A DNA stretch of 64,000 nucleotides from assembly GCA_034401135.1 (NCBI GenBank), contig JAWZSP010000006.1, positions 1,984,001 through 2,048,000 of the forward strand, read 5' to 3'. The notes under the pieces were generated by a model that did not search any database, was not told where the DNA came from, and worked only from the letters and a program-made list of their open reading frames with translations. This document shows, one piece after another, positions 56,219 to 64,000 of this stretch. This DNA is from Volutella citrinella. Its lineage: Eukaryota > Ascomycota > Sordariomycetes > Hypocreales > Nectriaceae. Positions within the stretch are counted from its first letter, which is position 1. Each line of letters starts with the position of its first letter. The position numbers and the translations under genes are program-made.

Positions 56219-57796
56219 TTACGGAGTCGCTGGGTGGTGCGACATTGAAACCATGAAAAAATTCTCCTCGACATCCTGGGGCTCGTCTTCATAACGAATT
56301 GCCCGGGCAGCTGAGGTCAGAAATGGCAGGGTCAGATTCCCAATGAGGTCTGTAGTAGGTTTCTTGATCTAGTAACGAGTTAGTGCCGGCTGTAAACTTT
56401 CAGGAGGCGTTCGGCTTACCATTGGTACATGGTAGAGGTACTCTTGGCGGACGTGCTCCGGGCGACTCGTGTGCTAAAAGAGTTCAGTCTCAAGCTTTCG
56501 CAGCTGGTGCATGAGGCTTACAAGGCTTTCGGGGTATCCTAGCCCGGTAGCAGTTGCCAACCGGGAGAATTGGCGGCTCTTGGCATCCGCAGAAGGAGTA
56601 TGTCGTTGAATTCCAGCCTGTTGAACAGAGGTTAGCACATTTTAGCGCAGCAGAAGAACGACTAACCTGATCGAATCTTGAATACAATTCGGCGTAGTAG
56701 TTCTCAAATTCCCCAATAATTGAGTAGGCTGAGCTTGGAACTTTGTACGAAATCCCACGTGCCGATGGCGATGGAGTGACTGGAAACACGGGCTGAAATT
56801 GGTTTCTGAAAAATTTATTCCATGGAGAGCCTGGAACCTTTCGGCAAGGGTGCCAAAAAGGCGTTTCCGAGCATTCGTGCGGCCGCTCAATTCGGCTGAT
56901 GAGTGTTCTTCCGTCTTTTGACAATCGGATTTCGCTCAGAGACGCTCCGAATTCAACCGCTGGGGCTTGCTCTGTGCGCTGCCACCCCTCTCGAGCAACT
57001 TGCCAGGCGGTTTTGACAAATAGGGTCATGCACTCCTCATCTGAAAATTTGTCGAGGTTCTCTTGCTAAGAGTAGTCGCGCATGTGAGGTGCAATGATAT
57101 GGGCAGCAAACAGAACAGAGACTGCGGCATTGCATATGACGGAGGCGGCTTGTAGCTTGGGATGATTTGGTGGTTGCCACACGTCCGCTGATAGCATCAT
57201 GGCCATATGGCCCAAATTGCCAATGAAATGCTTCTCCTCAGCGAACTGTTCTCCCCATGGAATGATGAGAGAGCCACTTGCAGTACCTTCCATGTCATCT
57301 GTTGGCGAATACTGGAGATCTGGATCGCGCCCAAGGACGCGGACAGCGTTTGAGTACCAGAGTAGCATGGCGCCGTGCACCTGCTGTAGAGGATCACTGC
57401 AAACAGCGGCAGAAATGTTTCGGATTCGAGCGAGAATGGGGTTATCGTCGGCATCATCCCAGAGCATTGCTTCCATCAGAAAGATAGCTGACTTCAGGAC
57501 ATCTGTCGGCCTGGATTTAGCACTTCTTTGGCCAAGGATATCGTTGGCTTACCTGTAAAGCTCGGGTTTGATGGGTACTGAGTGTCGACAAGCATGCTCA
57601 TGCTCTTTATTTGAAGTTCATTGATAGCCTGATCATGATCTCTGACAACAGTGTTGTCGCCCCAGAGAGGCCCGAAATTGCATGTGCTTTGCATGGGAGC
57701 AGTGGCTTTGGTGGTGTGAAGGTGAGAGCGCCAGAAGGAGCAAGGTCGTTCGCCTAAAAAAGGTTGGGCGCAATGGCGGCACTCATCCCCTCCCAT
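56219..57796 (-). CDS. MAT1-1-2: Mating-type protein MAT1-1-2, with an in-frame TAG
   Basis: Exons by eye: 57796-57553, 57502-56667, 56617-56522, 56473-56420 and 56368-56219, in total 460 codons including the final stop. MAT1-1-2 carries the conserved HPG/PPF-type domain of sordariomycetes and is required for perithecium and ascus development in relatives; its biochemistry is unknown. The start MGGDECRHCAQPFLGERPC and the segments SMLVDTQYPSNPSF, MEAMLWDDADDNPI and MTLFVKTAWQVAREGWQRTE run on in one frame. At 57066-57068 a TAG interrupts this frame between MRDYS and QENLDKFSDEEC. Either the protein stops at about 226 residues, or a 75-nt intron with a weak GTCATA donor ends exactly at that TTAG. 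The rest, to the end at SHHPATP, is intact. The first intron uses the second of two nearby AG acceptors (GACAG|AT). Confidence 0.85.
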
Positions 57797-57949
57797 TTGA
57801 CCTGGACAATAGGGAACCGTTTCCTATTGTTTCCCCCAAATTTTTATTTCCTTAATTAACCCCTCTTTCTCCCCTCCACACTCTTACCTCTCCATCTCCC
57901 AAGCTTAACCTCGAAGCAGCTTGCACCAGTGAATCAGGTACCCTCCACA
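57797..57949. promoter_or_regulatory. Short bidirectional promoter MAT1-1-2/MAT1-1-3
   Basis: Only 153 nt separate the two divergent ATGs. AT-rich with a CT-rich run. It must carry both 5' UTRs and core promoters. Confidence 0.6.
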
Positions 57950-58360
57950 ATGCGACCTCGAGCCGTTTCGCCGTCCTTGATCCCAGAAGATGTTCCGATC
58001 ACTTTCGTGACCAGCGAATTACAGGGCGATGTCCATGTGTTCGTGCCCCAATCTTTTGAGATTGGCTTCGTCTTCTTCATTGCCCAAAACTTCAGGTTCA
58101 TTTCCCCATCCATCATCCAGACCCCGCTAACTGTCTAAGCCGGCGCGTCCAACAACCAGTGCATGCATTTCACGATTCTTACCGCCAGAAATATCGCCTT
58201 TGTCCACTCCCTCCTGGTGTTGCTGTCGACACCACCAGCTACGGCACATTTTGTTTCCAGTGTGGTAAGAAATTGCAGGCTTCAAATACATCCAGCCAGC
58301 ACTGACCTTCCCCACCTTAAAGATATGACTGTCGCCGTTGGGGAGCAACCGCAAGAAGCC

Positions 58361-58393
<33 letters not shown>

Positions 58394-58761
58394 GAGGAGC
58401 AGGAGGAGGAGGAGGAAGAAGAAGAAGAGGCTGAAAGGATTGAGGAGCCGCCAAAACCCGCACCTCACGTTCGACGACCGCGAAACAAATGGATTCTATA
58501 CCGCCAGTCCAAGTCACAGGAGGTGCTGAAGCAGAATCCAGGTATTACTGCTGGAGAAATCTGTAAGTTTGTCCTTGGGAGAAAATCACAGGTCATTAAC
58601 GAGCTCCAGCTGCAATAATTTCCAAGATGTGGAAGAATGAGTCGACTGATGTCAGATCATATTGGCAAGCGATGGCCGCAGAAGAGGACAGGAGGCACAA
58701 AGAAATGTACCCGGACTACAAGTATACCACGAAGAAGCCGCCCAAGAAATCACAGCAGTGA
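57950..58761 (+). CDS. MAT1-1-3: Mating-type protein MAT1-1-3 (HMG-box)
   Basis: Exons are 57950-58095, 58140-58264, 58323-58562 and 58610-58761, 220 aa. The MATA_HMG box runs from about 138 to 210: RPRNKWILYRQSKSQEVLKQ, then NPGITAGEISAIISKMWKNE (split by the conserved intron at the Ser codon) and YWQAMAAEEDRRHKEMYPDY. HMG boxes bend DNA; MAT1-1-3 supports sexual development in MAT1-1 strains. Its presence separates this lineage from insect pathogens that have lost the gene. The linker before the box holds a run of about 11 Gln and then about 15 mostly Glu residues, coded by CAG/GAG repeats. Introns 1-3 use GTTCAT (weak), GTAAGA and GTAAGT donors. Not MAT1-2-1: it sits beside MAT1-1-1 and MAT1-1-2 and has the MAT1-1-3 N-terminus. 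Confidence 0.93.
58360..58430 (+). repeat. CAG/GAG trinucleotide tract in MAT1-1-3
   Basis: A coding microsatellite giving poly-Gln followed by poly-Glu just before the HMG box; likely to vary in length between strains. Confidence 0.85.
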
Positions 58762-59117
58762 TGACACCGACACGGCTTCTCTCTGGCTTCCATACCGAGC
58801 TATCTCGATCATCGGCAGGTTCACTCGTTTTTGTTTTACGATTCACTTTTGCTGCGGAACATGGAACAGCAGTACGGCAAGGGAATTGGTGGAGTTAGTA
58901 TTTGACGCTTTTTGCTGCATGTCGTTTCGTTTCAGGTGTTGGCTTCCCATACGGACAAGCAGAAGACTTTCCGGGCTCGGAAGCACTCGAGGGATTGGTT
59001 GATTTGCATCTCTTGTTCCCTAGTTTTAGATCATCGGTCGCGACGACCATGCAGAAACAATCTCTGACGAGCACAATGAATTACGGATTAAAACAGTTTG
59101 CCATTTCCTCTGCTACT
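58762..59117. other. Right edge of the idiomorph; convergent 3' flanks
   Basis: 356 nt between the MAT1-1-3 stop and the APN2 stop. T-rich, no gene. The idiomorph boundary is expected in or near here. Confidence 0.55.
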
Positions 59118-61330
59118 CTACGAAGGTGACCCGTTCCAATCGCTGCTCCAGATGAAGGTACAACAGCGCCATTCCGAACCCTTCTCCTTGTCACCCGAGG
59201 GGCCCAGCGGCCGTGGACAGATGTAGAATGATCGCCCTGCTTCCAGAATTAGCTGTTGCGCCGTGGGCAGCGGGGGGCGGGGAGGGGCCGTGGGCAGCGC
59301 GGACGCCGTGCACGCTGCAGCGCGGGCCCTGGCAAACGTACCGCAGTTGACTCCCGGCTTCTTCGTCGTCAGGCTGATGCAGGGCTCGCCGTGCTCACAG
59401 CGGGGCGCCACTCGCTTGCTGAGCAGCTTGGACCAGGACTCCTTGGCCTCGATGGGGTCAAACACTCTGTCAGAAGAAGGCTGTGAGGCTCCCCTTTGGG
59501 AAGCAGCTGCGTCCGATAGCGCGGCGGCGGGCTGGGCTGGTGATCCTGGCAAATGCGGAGAGGCCCCTGCTGTCGCTACGGACTTCTTTGTTGGAGATGG
59601 CGTCGCCCGGACGGTCGAGTTGGTGGCCAGTGTCGACTGAGAAGCGGTAGCTTTGGGCTTGAAGAACCCTTGCAAGGTCCTCTGACCGGGCGCCACCTTG
59701 GTCTTTGCGTCGCCTGCGCTCATCGATGTCTTGCTCCTCTTGAGGGTCCTGGCTATTGTCGTGTCGGCTGACTCTGCCGATCGCTTCGGGGGGGACACGG
59801 CCCTCGACCTTGGCTGGCCGGGCCTGGGCACGGCCATGCTTGCAGCATCGGTTGGAGGCACTGTCGTCCCAGCTTCCGACCCCAACTCGCTGCAAGCCAC
59901 GTTCGAGGAAGCGAGTGTGCTGCTAATTTCGTCCTGGGACTCTTTTTCCGGAGAGGCTGTGCTCACCGGTTCTTGCGTCGCGGGGGGCGGGCCGGGTCTC
60001 TTTGTGAACATGTCCCGGATGCTTTGGCGGCGGTCAAACTCGGGTATCAGCTTCGCCGACAGGGGGAGCAGGTCTTTCGGCGACCAGTCGCGGAGACGGC
60101 GATCGCCTTGGAACATGCCGGGGGGGTTCATAACCTCCGGCAGCGAGGTGTGCTGCCCTTGCCACGACACAGTGTCGTTGAGTGTCGAGAATACGGGGCA
60201 GTGATCAGACCCCATCAATCCTTCCTGGATGTTTGCGAAGCTGAACCAGTCCTTGATGCCGTCCGAGCACATGATGTAGTCGATCCGGCTGCCATTGTTG
60301 GCAGGCCGTGTGTTTCGTTTGGTGTCCCAGCATGTATTCATCCCCTCCCGGTCGGGGTGGAAGCAGCGACACAAGTCCCACAAGACGGGCTGCTCCCGAC
60401 CCTCATCGCGGGGGCCAATCACCGTGCCCTCAAAGATGAGCTGGTTGAAGAGCCGTCTCGCGGGCATGTTCTGCCATTCCTCCATGCTAAGACCTTCCTT
60501 TCGCAGCGCCTCGGCCACATTAGTCGAGTCCATTGCTGACCGACTAATGTTCAGGTCACCAGTCAGGATGACCTGCTTCCCCATGGCGACGAGATTCCGT
60601 ATCCGCACCTCGAGGGCCTGGATGAAGCCAAGACGAAACTCGACGCGAGACTCATCACGGTTGGCCGGACTGTATACGCCGAACAATACGAATGCTGGGA
60701 ACTCTAGAATGACACAGCGCCCTTCGGAGTCGAGGGTGGCCTCGTCCAGGTCGCCATCCAGCTGCCCCGGGCGGGGATAGCCACCGATTTGCTGGTCGAC
60801 AGGCAGGTCGCGAAACTTCGTGGTTGACTTGGGAGCAGTCAGAATGCCGGTGACACCTTCTTCGGCACGGATGGGCGCGCACTTGGAGTTTCGTGTATAA
60901 ATAGCGACTCCAGAGTAACCTAGAAGACGATGAGCGACGTTCCACTCGGGTCAACGAGACGTACCCTTCTTGTGTTTCGGCAAGCTGAAGAAGACATCCC
61001 AGCCGGGGACGAGGACCATATCGTCGCGAAGGTCTTTGCGTTGGATCTTTGTTTCTTGCATGATCACAATGTCGGCCTCCAGGATGTCGAACATGGACTA
61101 CGACATGTCAGTTGGTGGTCTCGTCACGGTTGTCTCGGGGCTTGCCTGAAAGGTGCGCTTCTCTCGCCATGGCTGGTAGCCGAAGGGATTCCTGAACGCG
61201 TGAGATAGATGTAGATGTGTAGGTGGGAGATGCGCTCACCTGATGCCATTCACTAGAATAAGTTAGCCGTGCCGGCCGCGTCAGAGGTGCAGGAGAACTT
61301 GCCATTCCAGGTCGTGATGCGTAGTGCCAT
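59118..61330 (-). CDS. APN2: AP endonuclease 2 (DNA lyase 2)
   Basis: Exons are 61330-61303, 61252-61240, 61191-61146, 61097-60965, 60919-59342 and 59236-59118, 638 aa. APN2 cleaves abasic sites and trims 3' blocks in base-excision repair. The N-terminus MALRITTWNVNGIRNPF and the metal/catalytic segments IVIMQETKIQ, GVYSPAN, LTGDLNI, SRIDYIM and GSDHCPV match the ExoIII/EEP fold. A PCNA-type and linker region follows, then a C-terminal GRF zinc finger (CEHGEPC...NCGRSFYICPRPLG...EWRC). Introns 1 and 3 have GC donors (G|GCAAGT and CAG|GCAAGC). Exon 2 is 13 nt. The last intron (105 nt) is stop-free and divisible by three, so a naive model would keep 35 extra residues inside the zinc finger. It is the classic right flank of MAT. 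Confidence 0.95.
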
Positions 61331-61866
61331 TGTGAATAGTTAAGGCAACGTTGCCCCCGAATGCCTGCTATGAGGGCAAGTCTCCAAACAACAAAAGCTC
61401 GTGCCCGGCCTGCCTCATCTCTCTATAGCAGTGAACACGGTGAGTTCGCTTGTCAGTGACGCACGCGCGCGGCCGCGAAATCGCTACGGAAGAGAACGAG
61501 TGTCGGCCACGCGCCAAAGACTGGATCCGACTACGAGATAGCAACCATTTGCAGAAGAAAGCCTCGACGAAGTTTCCCACGGAGCCGAGAAGGAGGAGCC
61601 GAACCGTCAACGTGAAAAGCTGCCTCCAGACACGGCTTCTCCTTTGGCCCCGCGTCACTGAGCGAGGCCCCACCTCGCGATGCTGTTCGGGCGGGTTCGC
61701 GGCGGCCGCGCGGGGTCACGTGCATGTCGTCAGACGCACTGGACACCTGACAATTGAGGCAGCACTGATTGGCGGCTGTAGCCGAGCTTGTGTTCTCGCC
61801 TGAGAATGACCTGATCTCCAAACTTGCCGCTTCCCTCAAACCTGTCACAGAACATCAACGCCCACG
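61331..61866. promoter_or_regulatory. Bidirectional promoter APN2/COX13
   Basis: 536 nt between divergent ATGs. TCACGTG at 61716-61722 lies 145 nt before the COX13 start. No other gene is seen. Confidence 0.6.
61716..61722. promoter_or_regulatory. TCACGTG element, APN2/COX13 promoter
   Basis: E-box core preceded by GGGG, as in the REV3/SLU7 promoter. Confidence 0.5.
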
Positions 61867-62566
61867 ATGTCCGCCGCCCGACAGCTCGCCCGCAACGCCC
61901 CGCGCTTCGCTGCGCAGGCGCGCGCTCCCGCCCAGCGCCGCTTCGCCAGCACCGCCTCCGAGAACGGCAACGCCTTCATCAAGGAGCGCGAGCACATCAA
62001 GGAGCACGCCGCCGGCTCCTCTGGTGAGTGGAACGACCCGAACCGGATCAATTAGGAAGCATTGAGACGGCCTACTAACTGCCAGCAGAGCTCTGGCGCA
62101 AGATCTCCATCTAGTATGTCGTCACCCAGCCCGTGAGCGAATTTCGAATCGACTCCGAACCCGAATTGACTCGAAACGACGTCGTCCCACGAGGGAGATT
62201 TGTTTGTGTGTGTGGATGCTAACCATGACCCAGCGCCGTCGTTCCCGCCATTGCTCTCGCCAGTGCCAACGCCTACTACCTCTGGAACGAGCACTGGGAC
62301 CACTGGAGCCACATGCCCCCTCTGGAGGAGCGTGCCGAGTACCCCTACCAGAACATCCGCTCCAAGAACTTCCCCTGGGGTGATGGTGACAAGGTACGTT
62401 GGAATGCCGTAATGACTCAATTGCAATTGCTGACTCTTTCTAGACTGCCTTGTAAGTTTACGACAGAACCAGCACGGCCTCAACGGCCTCGCCATGTGAA
62501 TTAATGCTAACCCCCAGCAGCTGGAACAGCTCTGTCAACTACCACAAGAAGGACAAGGTCGCCTAA
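61867..62566 (+). CDS. COX13: Cytochrome c oxidase subunit VIa (COX13)
   Basis: Exons are 61867-62023, 62089-62113, 62234-62393, 62444-62451 and 62521-62566, 131 aa. COX13 is a small nuclear-coded subunit of complex IV in the mitochondrial inner membrane. An Arg/Ala-rich presequence (MSAARQLARNAPRFAAQARA) is followed by ELWRKISIYAVVPAIALASA (membrane helix), then WDHWSHMPPLEERAEYPYQN and IRSKNFPWGDGDKTAFWNSS, a signature of the family. Exon 4 is just 8 nt (ACTGCCTT), between GTACGT...TTTCTAG and GTAAGT; it is needed to read KTAFWNSS. The acceptors of introns 1 and 4 are both CAGCAG, so a one-residue variant is possible at the first; the frame decides the second. Confidence 0.95.
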
Positions 62567-63594
62567 ATTTAGAGCCCTAGACTCAGTCTGGCGACAGACA
62601 CTTGATGGACACCTCCAACTGGAGACACACTGTACATGTTTCCTAGACTCGAATTGACTTTTGCTATAACGATGCCTGCTTCATTTCGTGAGTAGAATAG
62701 TGCGCGTGCTCGATGAGGCTTTTCCCCAGCCATTGAGGCCGAATTGGCTCACGGGAAGCTGTGTAATGCGTGCCACGAGTGTTGAAGCCTAACTATGCAT
62801 GTTTTTCCTGACCGCAGAAGCCATTGCCAGCACTTGTCGGCTTGAGCAGCTCGAATGGAAGCTCGCGATGACCCGAGCTGGTGATTGTGTCATGCCACTC
62901 CTCCCCGCCGGAGACGGGCGCCCGGGAAAAAACCGGCACGGCCAAGGCCCCGCTTTTCTACAAATCACCCAGGACATCTGACCCTCTGAGCCCTGCTGTA
63001 AATTTAGTGGGCGTCTCGCTAATTACAGGCGGGGCGTCCATGATACAGGGCCGGGGCACCATTGCTTGTACTGCCTCATCGGGGATTCACCATAGGAGCA
63101 ATTCGAGCCCCATTTGATCCTTCCCATAGCCATAGATTGAATAATGTTTTTTGTTTTCAGACCTCAATAATCCGACCTAACAGCCATTAGATTAGGAGTA
63201 GGGAGCTCAGGATATTAGATTAGTTGTGTACGACTTCGTTCTAAGAGCTGCTTCAACGTCGTGGTGGTCAAGCAAGAGTGCCGAGGAAAATCCGAGCATC
63301 CCACTCTGGCTGGAGGTGCTCAACGCGCCAGGCGCGACGAGCCAGACAATACACAACCAGTCAACCACCAAGCCTGTATAACCCACGCCATCGGTTCATA
63401 AAATCCACGAAATTCTGAGCCAGCCAAATCCACTGCATACTCACTGTTGACGGAAAGCAGTGTCGAGCCAGCACCATGCTAGATGTTCTCAGCTGAGGCA
63501 TCCGACTGTTGAGCATCACCAAACTTACAGGGATTGAGGTTGAGTCCCATCGTGATCGAGCCAAGTTGTCGGTGCTCACTCATGGCCGGTCATC
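62567..63594. other. Intergenic: COX13 3' flank and APC5 promoter
   Basis: About 1 kb without a supported gene. AT-rich at about 63120-63240. Confidence 0.6.
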
Positions 63595-64000
63595 ATGGCG
63601 AGATATCTCAACCCGGCCAAGATTGGCCTCTTGGTTCTGATCGATCTCTATGTCGAGGGCACCGTACCCAGTGATGCCATCTTGCCCGTCCTGAGCTTCA
63701 TCACCTCCCACCTCATGGACAATGGCACATCCAACACATCAGAGGACCAAACTGCGCGCTGGGGTCGCGCAGAGCGTACTGTCGGCCTAGTCATCGCCAT
63801 CAAAGACTTTGAGAGGCTTCTCGGCAGCTACCCCTTCCTGATGGGCATGCCCGGCCGGAAACTGTGGGACCAGTTCCTCACCAAGCTGTGGGACATTAAC
63901 TCTCTCGACGCCTTGCACGAGTTCTTTGAGAACCTCTCTACGATGCTATGTCCCACCAAGGAGGAGCGCCGCCGTCTGGCCGAGCTCGGAGAGCCAGAGC
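63595..64000 (+). CDS. APC5: Anaphase-promoting complex subunit 5, N-terminal fragment
   Basis: Open from ATG 63595 to the window end (135 codons). Begins MARYLNPAKIGLLVLIDLY and continues GTVPSDAILPVLSFITSHLM, which fits the N-terminal helical region of fungal APC5. APC5 is a scaffold subunit of the APC/C ubiquitin ligase that drives mitotic exit. Its place after COX13 is the usual synteny of the MAT right flank, which supports the call. The rest of the gene lies outside the window. Confidence 0.85.
   Translation, partial: MARYLNPAKIGLLVLIDLYVEGTVPSDAILPVLSFITSHLMDNGTSNTSEDQTARWGRAERTVGLVIAIKDFERLLGSYPFLMGMPGRKLWDQFLTKLWDINSLDALHEFFENLSTMLCPTKEERRRLAELGEPE

Noticed and set aside
58323..58761. 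HMG-box gene as MAT1-2-1
   Set aside because: It adjoins MAT1-1-1 and MAT1-1-2 in one idiomorph and has the exon layout and N-terminus of MAT1-1-3.
1..64000. tRNA or rRNA genes
   Set aside because: I looked for T-arm-like GGTTCRANNCC sequences with matching acceptor ends and found none convincing; a covariance-model scan would settle it.

Overview
The window is nuclear DNA of a filamentous ascomycete. Genes are split by short introns (mostly 45-100 nt, GT-AG with CTAAC/CTGAC-like branch sites), codon use is GC-rich, and the gene content is fungal. The right end carries the Pezizomycotina mating-type neighbourhood in its standard order: SLA2, MAT genes, APN2, COX13, APC5. The idiomorph is MAT1-1, with an alpha-box gene (MAT1-1-1), MAT1-1-2 and an HMG-box gene (MAT1-1-3). 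That three-gene content points to a sordariomycete, most likely Hypocreales. No MAT1-2 gene is seen here, so the strain looks like one partner of a heterothallic species (inference).

Layout. 0.1-3.2 kb: splicing factor CWC24 and an RBR ubiquitin ligase, both on minus. 4.0-5.1 kb: a fungal PD-(D/E)XK-like protein that appears to lack its catalytic E-x-K. 5.1-10.4 kb: no convincing gene; the right half is pyrimidine-rich and probably the leader/promoter of the next gene. 10.4-16.8 kb: a very large NUM1/ApsA cortical protein with about 27 tandem 23-residue repeats and a C-terminal PH domain. 17.9-30.4 kb: a looser, accessory-like stretch with a degenerate APH-type kinase, a sulfotransferase-HAD fusion, an unknown coiled-coil protein, an unknown secreted or membrane-anchored protein, and an F-box-like unknown. 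31.2-43.6 kb: compact housekeeping block with NVJ2/TEX2-type SMP lipid-transfer protein, REV3, SLU7, RPS9 and RPL21. 45.2-46.4 kb: a frameshifted, probably decayed reading frame. 47.2-50.8 kb: SLA2. 50.8-54.6 kb: gene-poor flank of the idiomorph with a perfect-arm hairpin. 54.6-58.8 kb: MAT1-1-1, MAT1-1-2 and MAT1-1-3. 59.1-64.0 kb: APN2, COX13 and the start of APC5.

How the parts relate. MAT1-1-1 (alpha box) and MAT1-1-3 (HMG box) are DNA-binding regulators of mating identity; MAT1-1-2 is needed for fruiting-body development in relatives. Their neighbours SLA2, APN2, COX13 and APC5 are linked by ancient synteny, not shared function. Housekeeping genes here tend to be arranged head to head (REV3/SLU7, RPS9/RPL21, APN2/COX13). 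All three shared promoters, and the CWC24 promoter, contain TCACGTG.

Points most worth a second look are an in-frame TAG in MAT1-1-2, the sulfotransferase-HAD fusion, active-site loss in two enzyme-like genes, three GC-AG introns, 8-nt and 13-nt microexons, and the shared TCACGTG element. All gene models come from reading the sequence by eye; splice sites were chosen by consensus, frame and family similarity, and no transcript data were available.
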